Shown: one piece after another, positions 7,640-17,287 of the stretch
Numbering within the stretch: the stretch's first letter is position 1
Layout: every line of letters starts with the position of its first letter
Source: Tritrichomonas musculus
Lineage: Eukaryota; Parabasalia; Tritrichomonadida; Tritrichomonadidae
Direction: 5' to 3'
Assembly: GCA_039105265.1 (NCBI GenBank)
Contig: JAPFFF010000028.1
Coordinates: 620,001 to 684,000, forward strand
Length of the DNA stretch: 64,000 nucleotides
Made by a program: the position numbers and the translations under genes
The notes under the pieces: generated by a model
Told to the model about the DNA's origin: nothing
What the model saw: only the letters and a program-made list of their open reading frames with translations
Database searches by the model: none

Positions 7640-10543
7640 ATGAATATGCAAAAAGAAAAATTACCAAAAAAGCAATTACACTCCAGAGAAGCCAAATCAA
7701 ACAGAGAACTAGAAATATTATTCGAATGTCTTCAAAAATATTTGCAAGATGAAAATAGAACACAAAATAAACAAAAAATTTGCATGGAGTATCTTAATAT
7801 TTTGCATAGAGAAAATTTTAATACATACGAATATAAAACAGTTTCAGATTTTGTAAATAATCACAGAAAAAAGCCAATACCTCCACAATTTCTGATTCAA
7901 AATCGACAAAATCAAAACAATGCTCTACCATTAGCTCCGAATCAATTTGTAGGCATACCTCAAACTCAACCACCAAGTTCACAACCTTTTAGTCCGCAAA
8001 TTCCCAATAATCCAAATTATATTCCTCAAACCTTAACGTCGACTCCATCTCTGAACAACACAACATATAATTATCCATCTACTCAACCACCTAATCAAAT
8101 TTATGATCAAACAAATCCTCCTCCTCTCAACAATCAACCATTTATCAAGCAAACATTACCATCACAACATCCATTAAAACCGCCGGAAGATCAACCATAT
8201 CCAATGCAGCCATTTACAGTAATGCAAGGTACCAATCAACAATTTCCATCTCAAATTAATAATAATCCTCCTCCATTTCAACCGATACCACCGCAACCTG
8301 CCAATAATACCGTCCCACCATCTCAAACTCCCTCAGATTTGACCGAAGTCCACGTACCGTCCATCGAAAACATTTCCCCACTGCCTCCATTCAGCACCGG
8401 ATCATCTGACGGGCCTTTTTTCCCATCCCGGACTTCATCTGACAACTTTTTCACAATAAAATATGACCTGCCATCGCGTACGTCGTCAGACATACCATGG
8501 CTTCCATCACGCACGTCCTCAGATGCATTCACGCATGCACAAAACTTGCCACAACTAAATAACTCAACCACAGTCCAATTAAACACCACAGCGAATAGTG
8601 CAGAAGCGAGTGTAAATGGTACAGAAGCGAACGTAGGTGAAGAAGCTAAGATGAAAAGTCATGAAAATGATGCGGAGGTTGATGAAGAAGCTGATAATGA
8701 AGACGACGATGATGATCAGCATCAAAATGAAAGCAAAAAAGGTGGAAAATCTTGCTCAAAGACAAATGTTACCGGTGCTGGTGATAATGACAGTGATTCT
8801 TCGTTTTCTTCGAGGTCTCCTTCTCCTTCTTCTCTATCAATTCCATTCAACTCGTCAGCTGACACATGCCAGATGAAGCTTCCGAATGTTCCGAAGGCCG
8901 AAGGCGAAGTGAATGAAGCCGTTTTGGACGACTTAAAGATCGCACTCTACGACTACATAAAGCAGTGTTACAGATTCATCCACGACACGAGCTATCCATA
9001 CAAAACCGAAGAAGAGAAAGAAGCAAATAGAAAAGTTGACGTTATTAAAGAAAACGAAGAGAAAATCAGGTTTCAACAAGAATTAGAAAAAAGATTTGTT
9101 GAAGCAACAAGTCGTCTTTCAGATCTCATCAAGAGTCCGCAAGTTTGTTCGCATGACTCCATCTGTGAGACCATTGATTTAATGTCAAATCAAAGGCCTT
9201 TTTCAGCATATACTTACAGTTTGAATGATAAGATAGTTAGCGCTGATAATTCAAGTGTTCAAAGTCGTTCGAGTTCTGAAGACAAGAGTCAAACTCAATT
9301 CATGGAAACTTCGAGTTCCAAATTTACGAAAAGCGAAAATGAAAAAGAAAGTGTAACTGTTAAATCATATGCTAAAGAACTCTACAAAGCACAAGACAAC
9401 GAAAAACTAGTGTCATTCAGCAATGGAAATTACGATAAAGAAAGTTATCAAATTGTTGATTTGACTGATTCTGAAGCATCGACGATAATTTCCTATTCAA
9501 TAAAAGATCAAGAAAATCCTGAGAATGACTTGCTAGTACTTGAGTATGCGTATGCAAATTATCACTTGAATTCACATGTGCTTAATTTGAAAAACATGAA
9601 GGTTGAGACAGGTTTCTTTTATCCAGTAACGACGATGCATTTTCATCGTTACAATGGAATTGACAAACTTTTCCTATGTGGCGATTATCGTGTGAAAGAA
9701 TTCACGATTCAAGGACTTGTTAATAATGATCTTCAGATAAGCAACACTAATACTTACTACTTTGGAAATCAAGAATATAAAACAGCAGCGATAACCGTCT
9801 GGGATAAAGAACTCGTTCTTGGCTGTGGTTCAAAAATTTACTTTTGGAACATTGATGACAATCCGAACAGCAGAAACAAAGACACACTAGAATCCAAAGT
9901 AGATGTTGAAATGCTTGAAAACAGTGGACTTGACATGAGCAAAGTTGACTGGAAACATGGCAAAAGCTACAAAACAAACGCTCTTATAACACTCAAAGAT
10001 ACAATGGCACAAATTTCATCAATTGAAATAATTGGGAATAATAATGATGAAACTTATTTGGCAGTCTCTTCTTATCTTTATCCTGCCATTTATATTTATA
10101 ATAAACAACGTGTTAACGTGTCGAGACTCGTCTCTCATACAATGGGAGTCACTTGTCTCAAAGGTTTTAATTATAATCTTTTTTCTGGTTCCTTCGATTT
10201 CATTGTAAGATTGTGGAACACAAATATCGGAGTCCCTTCTTTGCTTTGTGATACAAACGCACAAAGAATAACTGCAATCGAGTCAGCATTCTATTGTGAT
10301 AGCCTCTTCTTGTTCATTGGAGGCGAAAATAATAAGATCAATTGCGTTGATCTCAATAAAAAGAAGCATCTGTTTGAAATTAATTTGAAAAACAACTTGG
10401 TGCCAAGGAAAATTGTGTTCTTGACTGGAAATGACCAAAAAATTGGACAACATGCTAAATTGATGGTGATATCCGAGTTTTCAGCACCAAACACATTGAA
10501 TAACAGGAAGAATTTCAGCGTTCAGTTTTTCGAATTCAAATAA
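7640..10543 (+). CDS. WD40-like repeat protein with long disordered N-terminal half
   Basis: 967 residues from ATG 7640. Residues 1-75 are charged and helical. Residues about 75-250 are rich in P, Q and N. Residues about 255-300 carry three copies of PSRTSSD, which resemble basophilic-kinase phosphorylation sites. An acidic run follows (EVDEEADNEDDDDD), then a serine-rich stretch. A helical segment near 430-500 precedes the C-terminal third (about 600-967), which reads as a divergent WD40 beta-propeller: LVLGCGSKIYFWNID, GVTCLKGFNYNLFSGSFDFIVRLWNT, LFLFIGGENNKINCVDL. The propeller suggests a scaffold for protein complexes and the N-terminus a phosphorylated interaction region. The stop is TAAATT, so a TAAA poly(A)-like signal overlaps it, as known for Trichomonas. 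Function unknown. Confidence 0.75.
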   Translation: MNMQKEKLPKKQLHSREAKSNRELEILFECLQKYLQDENRTQNKQKICMEYLNILHRENFNTYEYKTVSDFVNNHRKKPIPPQFLIQNRQNQNNALPLAPNQFVGIPQTQPPSSQPFSPQIPNNPNYIPQTLTSTPSLNNTTYNYPSTQPPNQIYDQTNPPPLNNQPFIKQTLPSQHPLKPPEDQPYPMQPFTVMQGTNQQFPSQINNNPPPFQPIPPQPANNTVPPSQTPSDLTEVHVPSIENISPLPPFSTGSSDGPFFPSRTSSDNFFTIKYDLPSRTSSDIPWLPSRTSSDAFTHAQNLPQLNNSTTVQLNTTANSAEASVNGTEANVGEEAKMKSHENDAEVDEEADNEDDDDDQHQNESKKGGKSCSKTNVTGAGDNDSDSSFSSRSPSPSSLSIPFNSSADTCQMKLPNVPKAEGEVNEAVLDDLKIALYDYIKQCYRFIHDTSYPYKTEEEKEANRKVDVIKENEEKIRFQQELEKRFVEATSRLSDLIKSPQVCSHDSICETIDLMSNQRPFSAYTYSLNDKIVSADNSSVQSRSSSEDKSQTQFMETSSSKFTKSENEKESVTVKSYAKELYKAQDNEKLVSFSNGNYDKESYQIVDLTDSEASTIISYSIKDQENPENDLLVLEYAYANYHLNSHVLNLKNMKVETGFFYPVTTMHFHRYNGIDKLFLCGDYRVKEFTIQGLVNNDLQISNTNTYYFGNQEYKTAAITVWDKELVLGCGSKIYFWNIDDNPNSRNKDTLESKVDVEMLENSGLDMSKVDWKHGKSYKTNALITLKDTMAQISSIEIIGNNNDETYLAVSSYLYPAIYIYNKQRVNVSRLVSHTMGVTCLKGFNYNLFSGSFDFIVRLWNTNIGVPSLLCDTNAQRITAIESAFYCDSLFLFIGGENNKINCVDLNKKKHLFEINLKNNLVPRKIVFLTGNDQKIGQHAKLMVISEFSAPNTLNNRKNFSVQFFEFK

Positions 10544-11050
10544 ATTTGTAATAAAAAATTCTTAAAGTTAACTTTTTTTATGAAATACTTTTTTTTTGTT
10601 TTTAAGAATTCATTCTTGTTGAATTTTAATTTGATTCATCATTCAAATTTCCATCTTTTATTTTCCATACTCTGTTTGCTGTCATTTTAAATAGTTTTTT
10701 AACAATATTTTCACTAAATCTCATTGTTATCTTTTTTTTCTGCTTTCTTGGGGAAATTATACAAGCTTATCAGATCATATTTCTTTTCAGATAAATCATC
10801 ACTATTGTTATCATCTTTATTATGGTGAAAATTTTTATGATCATTAGAAAAAATAATGAACTATATGCCAATCTACATGATCAAATTAATTTATTTAAAA
10901 ATAATTTATATATAAAATATGAAAAATATATAGTTATGCAAATATATTAATATATTTTCAAGATATATCAAATATTTTATTAATTTATAATTTTCTGAAT
11001 AACCGTATGACATTGAGTACTATTTGAAAAAATTTTATTCAATAGTGTAA
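10544..11050. other. Intergenic; one possible small minus-strand coding relic
   Basis: AT-rich spacer. On the minus strand 10626-10724 reads MRFSENIVKKLFKMTANRVWKI (33 codons with stop, in two quoted pieces: MRFSENIVKK then LFKMTANRVWKI). Just upstream, in another frame, is a protein-like stretch (KKYDLISLYNFPKK). This looks like a decayed small gene with a frameshift. No RNA gene seen. Confidence 0.3.
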
Positions 11051-13086
11051 ATGGAAATTGAAGATTGTTTCTTCGATACCTCAGACTATGAAATGACAAA
11101 TAAAAAGCTTGGCGAAGGAGCTTTTGGCAAGGTTTATGTTGTTGAAAGCGAAAACAGTGATATTTTATATTGTGTCAAAATCATTAACACCAATGGAGCT
11201 TTCTCCAGTCGTGATCAAAAGGTATTCTTACGCGAATCACTTATATTACATAAATTAAGCCATCCATCCATAGTTAAATTTTATGGCATTAATTTCCATT
11301 CTTTTGACGATCCAACAATTCTTAATCCAACAATTCTCACTGAATATATCCCAAACGGATCATTAAAAGATATTCTTGACAAAGAAAAGAAGAGCATTGC
11401 GGACAATAGTGCATTTGTTTACTCGGAATATCAGATGCAATGAGATATCTCCACAAAGCTGGCATTCTTCATCGAGATCTAAAGCCACAGAACATTCTCA
11501 TTGACAACAATTATTATCCAAAAGTATGCGACTTTGGCCTTTCCAGATGCTTCGCAGATTCACTTACAAATTCAATGCAATTATCAATGACAGGAAGCAT
11601 CGGCACCCCTCTATATATGGCACCCGAATTGTATGAAGACGATCAGCACTATGGACCTGCTGTTGATGTTTACGCATTTGCTTTTTTGGCTTATGAAATT
11701 GTCACCGGAAATGAGCCCTTTTGCGAAAACGGGAAATCAGCAACTTTAACTGAACTTATAAGGAAAATCAAAAACGGTTTAAGGCCAAAGTTTGAATATA
11801 ACATAAACGATAACATGAAAGATTTGATTGAAAAATGTTGGAGTCAGGATCCAAAAGAACGTCCTTCTTTTGATGAAATTTTTGAAATGCTTTCATCAGA
11901 CTTTTCTTTTTCTGATGAAACAGTTGATGAAGACGAGTTAAATGAATACTTGGAGATGCTAAATGAAAGCAGAAATGCTACAAAGCAAGAAAACGAGCTT
12001 GATAAACTAAAAAGCGAGTTAACTTTAAAAAATGAAGAAAATAAAAATCTTCAGATTGAAGTAAGTAAATTAAAAAATGAAATAAAGAACCTTCATGATG
12101 AAATAGATAGATTGAAAAATCCTGATTCAAATGGCGATTCAAATAATTCAAAATGTCTTCATATAAAAATTTGTGCTGCTAATAGAATTTTGAGTTTGCG
12201 TCCTTTTCAAAAGCCTGATTCTTATGTGACACTTCGTTTAAAAAGTCAATCAAGCGATCTTGCAACCACAGTTTATTACGACTCAAATAATCCTGTTTGG
12301 AATGAAGAATTCGATTTAATTTTTAATGATAAAAATGATTTTTTGATCATTAATATGTACAATAAGTCTTCAAAAGGAGATGAAAAATTGATGAATCAGC
12401 TTGAACTTCCAGTCTATGATTTGATGGTTTACGATCAGGTTGACCGAAAAGAAATTGATATCATGCTAAAGAAGAAGAAAGCAGGAACATTGATTTTCGA
12501 AGTTCAAGCTTTGTCTCTAAACGAAGTACAAAATAGTACAAAAGAATACATAGACTGGAAATTGGTGAAAGACAACTTTATCAAAATACTGTTAATTAGT
12601 GGTGATGTTTCAGGAAAATCAGCTTTATTAAATCGTTTCGTCAATGATACTAATAGTTATAATGATTTGGCAACCATTGGAGTTTATTTTAAGAACCGAA
12701 ATATTGAAATAGATGGGAATAGTGTTGAAATGCAGATATGGGATAGTGCTGCTCAAGAAAGGTTCAGGTCAATCACCAAAACGTACTTTAAAGGCATACA
12801 TGGAATAATAATTTGCTTCGATGTTAACAGAAAGGATTCATTATTATCAATCAATTATTGGATTAAAGAATTTAAAGAAATGGATTTTGATAAAAAAATA
12901 CCAATTGTTCTCTCTGGAAATATGATTGATGCTGGAAATAGAGAAGTTTCATATGATGAGGCTGAAAAATTTGCATCCGAAAACGGATGGAGATATTTTG
13001 AAACTTCAGCCAAAGAGAATATAGGAGTTGAAGAACCATTTCGATATATCGCAATTAAATCTCTTAAATATAAAAATAAAATTTAA
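11051..13086 (+). CDS. TKL-like protein kinase-coiled coil-C2-Rab GTPase fusion, frameshifted in the kinase domain
   Basis: The first frame (11051-11443) holds the kinase N-lobe: glycine loop LGEGAFGKVY (about residue 20), VAIK-type lysine in YCVKII (K43) and FLRES helix C. The second frame (from about 11420, first ATG 11440) holds GISDAMRYLH, the catalytic loop HRDLKPQN, DFGLSR, MAPE and the rest of the C-lobe. The frames join badly between the hinge and GISDAM: in-frame sequence upstream of GISDAM meets a TAG, and about six to ten residues usual in trichomonad kinases are absent, which suggests a small deletion with a frameshift (or a sequencing error). Numbered from ATG 11440, a coiled coil (about 175-225), a C2 domain (about 238-358; DSYVTLRL, NNPVWNEEFDL) and a complete Rab-like domain (about 375-548; WDSAAQERF, ETSAKEN) follow. 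The GTPase lacks C-terminal cysteines for prenylation. The C2 domain may supply membrane binding instead (inference). The stop lies in TAAATAAA. Confidence 0.75.
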
Positions 13087-13373
13087 ATAAAAAAATATTT
13101 TAAATAGTATTTTGTTTATCTATTTCTTAAGTTTATAAACAATTATTTTTTTCCCCCTTGACAATTTGTAGTAATTGATGAATCAATTAGTAAATAAGTC
13201 ATTAATATACTGTCTTTGCCAAATAAATCATCATTATTAATTGATCTATAAATAAATGAAATTTTTTTTTGTGTAAATTATAGATGAAAAATTACTAGTT
13301 TCTTTGAGATTGATAGATAAGTGATTTGTAGCATACAAAATTTAAAACTTTTTTTGGTGTATTGTTTTATATT

Positions 13374-15470
13374 CTATATTTTAATCAATTTTACTGCAGG
13401 CCTCATTCCGATTCTATTTGTACTTAAAAACGAAGGAATTGTCACTTGAATGAGAGATGAACATCCCTCAAAAATATTATCGCCGATAGATGTCACAGAA
13501 GTCGGAATAGCAATTTCTGTTAAAGATGAACAACGCTCGAAAGCATTATCGCCAATTTCAGTTACAGAAGAAGGAATCAATATTTGCTTCATTGAAGAAC
13601 AACCATAGAAAGCGTATTTTTTAATCAAAGTTATTGAAGAAGGAATGTCGATATCTTTCATTGATGAGCAATCATAAAAAATCCAACCTTCAATCAAAGT
13701 AATTGAAGAAGGAATTGTAATTTTTTCAAGAGAAGAGCAACCACGAAAGGCAGAGAAACCAATTGATTTAATTGAAGAAGGATAACAAAACGAAACTTGG
13801 TTCAATGAAGAACAGCCAAAGAAGGTCCATTCACCAATTGAAATCACAGAAGAAGGAATGATTATTTTCTCAAGTGACGAGCAACCTCTAAATGCAGAGA
13901 AACCAATCGACTTAATTGAAGAAGGATAACTAAATGATACTTCTTTCAATGCTGAACATTCATTGAATGCCCAGCCTTCAATTGAAATGACTGACGATGG
14001 AATTGTTATTTGTTCCAATAATGAACAATCTTCAAACGCATTCCATCCGATTGATTTAACAGAAGAAGGAATTGTTACACGTTTTAATGATGAACATCCT
14101 TGAAACAGCATCGCTGGGATCTCTTCGAGATCGCCTCCAATATTTAATGACACAATTCCGGTGAAAATTTCATGCCCAAAAGAAGAAACTGTCGAAGGAA
14201 TCGTGATTTGCCTCAATGATGAACATCCACTAAAAGCTTCGTTTCCAATTGATGTAACGGATGATGGGATGCTGAATGTTACATGTGACAACGAAGAACA
14301 CCCACAGAAAGCACAATCATCAATATAAATAACTGATGATGGAATAATTATTTCTGTCAATTCAGAACATCTATAAAACAAATCTTTTTGAATTCCAATT
14401 TTCTTCAATGACAAAAGAACACAAATTACTTCTTCTTCAATAATCTTACCTTCCTTTTTACTATATAAAATAATGTTGTCATCATAATGTTCACTAAAGA
14501 ACGAATAGTTGTAAAACGGAATGTCTTTATACACTGAATTTTTACTGATTTCATTCGACAACAAATTGTTCTTGATGTAAATTGAAATGTCGTTGTGATG
14601 ACATTTGATTGATTCAAGCAAACATTCAACAAATGATGGGTCTGTCGGTTCCACTCCATAATTTTCAAGAAGGTGAATTAATTGACCATTATTTGAATGT
14701 ACAGCAAAAAGCCAAAGTGACGGTTTTAATTCAATTCCATTCGCTCTTAAATATTGAAAAATTTGAATTGATCCATAAAAAGTTGCATATTCAATTAGGG
14801 TACATTTTTTGCCAATTAAAAATCCGTTTGTTTCAAAAATCGACGGTTCAATTTCAGTTGAAATTGAAAGGTTTGTTTGATTTATATATCTAATGAATTC
14901 TTCAACAGAATCATCTCGAATTAATGAACAAATGAATGAGTCATTCTCTCCAATTAATCGTTTTTCTTCATAGTTGTCAAAAATGTTTGAGTCAATTTCT
15001 AAAAGTTCTCGTTTAATTTTGTCACTTTTTAATCTGCAAAAATTTTTTTTTATTTCATTGAAAAAATACAAATAATTCTTCGTGTCGCTGCTCTCAGCAA
15101 GAATTTCGAACGTTTCATTAAAGGACAAGATATCATTTTGAAAAAGAAACAGAAGAATTCGTTTGTTCGTCTGAAAAATTTCATAAATTTCTGAATTTGA
15201 AAAAACGGTTGTGATTTCGTTTTTAAAATAAGCTAAAATTCGGTCAATTTTGATAAAAAAAGATGCTGAACGGTGATGATGATCAGTTATCGCACAAATT
15301 AAGCAAAGTAATATTTTGAATTCGAATTTGTTATCAAAAATTTGTTGATCGATAACTAATCTAATGAAATATTGAAAGTATAATTCAGATTTGTCTTCCT
15401 CATTGATGAAACATAAAAGAGTATTTTGAATTAGTTTAAATTTTTCAAGATAATTAATATTCATTCCCAT
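13374..15470 (-). CDS. BspA-like leucine-rich-repeat protein with ankyrin-like N-terminal domain
   Basis: 698 residues from ATG 15470, with a good initiator motif 13 nt upstream. Residues 1-350 are a helical region with ankyrin-type pieces (LIEYATFYGSIQIFQYLRANGIEL, WLFAVHSNNGQLIHLLENYGVEP). They resemble the DUF3447-type ankyrin domains common in trichomonads. From about residue 360 there are about 14 repeats of 23-25 residues with the pattern F-x-x-C-S-S-L-x-x-I-x-I-P-S-S-V-x-x-I-G, the LRR_5 or BspA signature. In Trichomonas, BspA-like proteins are a large family of candidate surface and adhesion proteins. This one has no signal peptide or clear membrane segment, so a cytoplasmic or non-classical location is equally possible. 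It appears intact. A fragment of a related gene lies inverted at about 16130-16275. Confidence 0.88.
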   Translation of the reverse strand: MGMNINYLEKFKLIQNTLLCFINEEDKSELYFQYFIRLVIDQQIFDNKFEFKILLCLICAITDHHHRSASFFIKIDRILAYFKNEITTVFSNSEIYEIFQTNKRILLFLFQNDILSFNETFEILAESSDTKNYLYFFNEIKKNFCRLKSDKIKRELLEIDSNIFDNYEEKRLIGENDSFICSLIRDDSVEEFIRYINQTNLSISTEIEPSIFETNGFLIGKKCTLIEYATFYGSIQIFQYLRANGIELKPSLWLFAVHSNNGQLIHLLENYGVEPTDPSFVECLLESIKCHHNDISIYIKNNLLSNEISKNSVYKDIPFYNYSFFSEHYDDNIILYSKKEGKIIEEEVICVLLSLKKIGIQKDLFYRCSELTEIIIPSSVIYIDDCAFCGCSSLSHVTFSIPSSVTSIGNEAFSGCSSLRQITIPSTVSSFGHEIFTGIVSLNIGGDLEEIPAMLFQGCSSLKRVTIPSSVKSIGWNAFEDCSLLEQITIPSSVISIEGWAFNECSALKEVSFSYPSSIKSIGFSAFRGCSSLEKIIIPSSVISIGEWTFFGCSSLNQVSFCYPSSIKSIGFSAFRGCSSLEKITIPSSITLIEGWIFYDCSSMKDIDIPSSITLIKKYAFYGCSSMKQILIPSSVTEIGDNAFERCSSLTEIAIPTSVTSIGDNIFEGCSSLIQVTIPSFLSTNRIGMRPAVKLIKI

Positions 15471-15479
15471 TCGGGAATA

Positions 15480-15486
15480 AAAGTGA
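15480..15486 (-). promoter_or_regulatory. Trichomonad-type initiator element (TCACTTT)
   Basis: On the minus strand TCACTTT ends 9 nt before the ATG at 15470, placing the presumed +1 A about 13 nt upstream. This matches the Trichomonas Inr consensus TCA(+1)Py(T/A) and the very short leaders usual there. It supports the chosen start of the BspA-like gene. Confidence 0.7.
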
Positions 15487-15564
15487 TCAATATAATATTC
15501 AAAAAATTGAATATTTATGCTCCAAATTATTTATTTTAATAAATATTTTATTTCTTTAATGAAG

Positions 15565-15635
15565 TCGCTGGTAGTGTAATGGTATCATGTAGGATTGTCG
15601 TTCCTGTGACCCGGGTCCGATTCCCGGCCAGCGAG
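15565..15635 (+). tRNA. tRNA-Asp (anticodon GTC)
   Basis: The cloverleaf can be read by eye. The acceptor TCGCTGG pairs with CCAGCGA. The anticodon stem TAGGA/TCCTG (one U-G) closes the loop TTGTCGT with anticodon GTC. The T-stem CCGGG/CCCGG surrounds TCCGATT. The discriminator is G. The A-box (TAGTGTAATGG) and B-box (GGTCCGATTCC) are present. No intron. Nine T follow at once. Confidence 0.95.
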
Positions 15636-15644
15636 TTTTTTTTT
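15636..15644 (+). terminator. Pol III T-run terminator of tRNA-Asp
   Basis: Nine consecutive T immediately after the discriminator base. Confidence 0.85.
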
Positions 15645-15659
15645 AATTCTATTGTTAAT

Positions 15660-16197
15660 ATGAATATAAACAAAGAAACATATTTTGAACTTAACTTAGA
15701 GAATTCATTTGCAAAAATAGTATCATCAAAATCTAAAGGAACTGTTTTTATTCCTTGTTCATTGAATCACAATACAAAAGAATTCATTATTAAAACAATT
15801 TCTAAAGAATCTTTTTTTAACAATATTTATTTAAAGTCTGTAAAATTTCTTGAGACATCAGAAATAGAAAATATAGAACAAGAAGCTTTTATAAATTCAA
15901 CAATTCGTGAAATAATTATTCCACCAAAAGTCAAAACAATTCATAAATATACTTTTCATCAATGCAATAAGCTTTCAAAAATTGAATTGCATTGAAGAAA
16001 ACGCATTTTCAGGAACCATAATTAATAATATCAAACTACCACCAAGAATTCAAATATTAGAAGAAGCACGGTGCAGTTTTACTCCTTATTTGAATAATGT
16101 TTTTATTCCTCCAAATAATCCAATTAAAGTTATAGAAGAAGGAATTGTGATTTCTCTCAATGATGAACATCCACAAAAAAGTATCTTTTCTAATTGA
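15660..16197 (+). pseudogene. BspA-like LRR gene fragment, frameshifted and chimeric
   Basis: ATG at 15660, only 16 nt after the tRNA-Asp terminator, opens MNINKETYFELNLENSF and runs about 112 codons with LRR_5-like segments (SEIENIEQEAFINSTIREIIIPPKV, KTIHKYTFHQCNKLSKIELH) to a stop at 15995. A frameshift then gives the next repeat in another frame (IEENAFSGTIINNIKLPPRIQILEEA). From about 16130 the plus-strand sequence is instead the reverse complement of BspA repeats. So the gene is the 5' part of one LRR gene joined to an inverted piece of another. It is a broken host gene. The longer plus-strand frame that reaches back into the tRNA has no ATG there and is ignored. Confidence 0.65.
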
Positions 16198-16275
16198 AGT
16201 TACAGAAGGAGTAATTGTGATTCTCGTTAATGAAGTCACAGAAGAATGAATTGTTATTTCTGTTAATGACGAATG
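16130..16275 (-). pseudogene. Inverted fragment of a BspA-like LRR gene
   Basis: On the minus strand this encodes pieces of LRR_5 repeats (TSLTRITITPSVTSI, HSFF-type linkers). The plus-strand text GAAGAAGGAATTGTGATTT is the same as in the gene at 13374-15470. It has no start and frames are interrupted. It abuts the plus-strand LRR fragment, so the two are joined by an inversion or non-homologous join. Confidence 0.6.
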
Positions 16276-16396
16276 ATATTATCGTTCTTTTCATTCTATA
16301 ATCATAAAACACTTGCACAAAAAATATCAAAATAAATAATAATAATAAAAATGAACAATATTATCGATATATATTTATTAACAAAAAAACAAGCAT

Positions 16397-16621
16397 TTAA
16401 TCTGTTGTTTCATTTGCCATGATGTTAATTGATGAATTGAATTCGTGTTTAACTGCATGATTTGATGCTTTTGATGCATTGTTAGTTCCTGAAGTTGATG
16501 AATTTCTTGTGTTTTGGATTGGTTTCTTTGTTTCTTTTTCAATTTTATTCTTTAATTCATCAGATAATTTGATTTCGGCTTCTGAAACATTTTTGAGGTT
16601 CATATTATGATAAACATACAT
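16397..16621 (-). CDS. Small hypothetical protein, 74 aa
   Basis: ATG at 16621 (MYVYHNMNLKNV) with a second possible start at the internal MNLKNV. The first half is charged and helical (EAEIKLSDELKNKIEKE). The second half is serine-, threonine- and asparagine-rich. No membrane segment and no known domain. It sits between the LRR relic and tRNA-Asn, opposite in strand. It could be a real small gene or the remnant of a larger one. Confidence 0.35.
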   Translation of the reverse strand: MYVYHNMNLKNVSEAEIKLSDELKNKIEKETKKPIQNTRNSSTSGTNNASKASNHAVKHEFNSSINIMANETTD

Positions 16622-16703
16622 GATGTCAATACAATCCCTCTTTTTTTTAAAATAACGATTTTATTTATTAAAGAAATTAATTAGAATTTTTCAATATTAG
16701 ATT

Positions 16704-16777
16704 TCCTCCCTAACTCAGTTGGTTAGAGTGTCAGACTGTTAATCTGGAAGTCGTGTGTTCGATCCACACGGGAGGAG
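16704..16777 (+). tRNA. tRNA-Asn (anticodon GTT), target of the retrotransposons
   Basis: Acceptor TCCTCCC pairs with GGGAGGA. The D-arm is TAACTCAGTTGGTTAGAG. The anticodon stem TCAGA/TCTGG (one U-G) holds loop CTGTTAA with anticodon GTT. The T-arm is GTGTG-TTCGATC-CACAC and the discriminator is G. It is complete and followed by A then nine T. The last 14 nt plus the T-run are repeated at every junction of the downstream element array, so element insertion leaves this gene whole and still terminated. Confidence 0.96.
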
Positions 16778-16787
16778 ATTTTTTTTT
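16764..16787 (+). repeat. Native target site: tRNA-Asn 3' end plus T-run
   Basis: CCACACGGGAGGAG, A, then nine T. This 24-nt block recurs at 17847, 26288, 27371, 35007 and 36090. The T-run (16779-16787) is also the Pol III terminator. Confidence 0.9.
16779..16787 (+). terminator. Pol III T-run terminator of tRNA-Asn
   Basis: Nine T, one base after the discriminator. Confidence 0.85.
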
Positions 16788-17287
16788 CATTTTTATTTTC
16801 GAGGTTTACGCAGGCAATAACTAGATATTCGTAATCAGTGCACTGAGCTGATTCGTATGGTGCCCTCAGATCGATGTTTCGTCCGAATTTTCCAAACTGA
16901 TTTCAATTATATGTAGGGTCACCTCACAAAGTCCGACCACTGGACTTACCACAATATTATACTGTTGTTTCTTATCTCATATTATCAATATCAGCTCTTA
17001 ACGTTATATCTCATACTCAATCAGTTATATGCAATTTCAAATATACCTCTCAAAACTTACTCTAATGTTATTATACTCTTCCTTCTCACTTTGTTTATTC
17101 CAGTTTCCTTCGATCGCGCCTTTCTGTTCCCTCGGTTTCCCACTTTTCATGACTCCATTCTCATTTTACAATTTCTCTCAATATTCTCAAATCTACAAGG
17201 CGTTATACAATATGAAGACGATTCTCACGGACAGATCGAAGTAAATTGCTACTTATTTTTACTCTTTTAGTTTATTCATTTTTATAT

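Noticed and set aside
11380-11460. Intron in the kinase gene to explain the frame change
   Set aside because: No trichomonad-type GTATGT donor or matching branch/acceptor motif is visible, and the region is shorter than in relatives, not longer.
15579-15659. Reading frame of the LRR relic beginning inside tRNA-Asp
   Set aside because: No ATG there; the first ATG lies after the tRNA terminator at 15660.
16788-17100. Self-cleaving ribozyme (hammerhead or HDV-like) at the 5' end of element B
   Set aside because: I looked because R2 elements often carry one, but found no CUGAUGA...GAAA core and could not fold a convincing double pseudoknot by eye.
16965-17270. Hydrophobic 100-codon frame and overlapping 71-codon frame in element B
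   Set aside because: The first has a TTG start and the second is a T-rich composition artefact; neither shows a recognisable protein and the T-rich strand explains the hydrophobicity.
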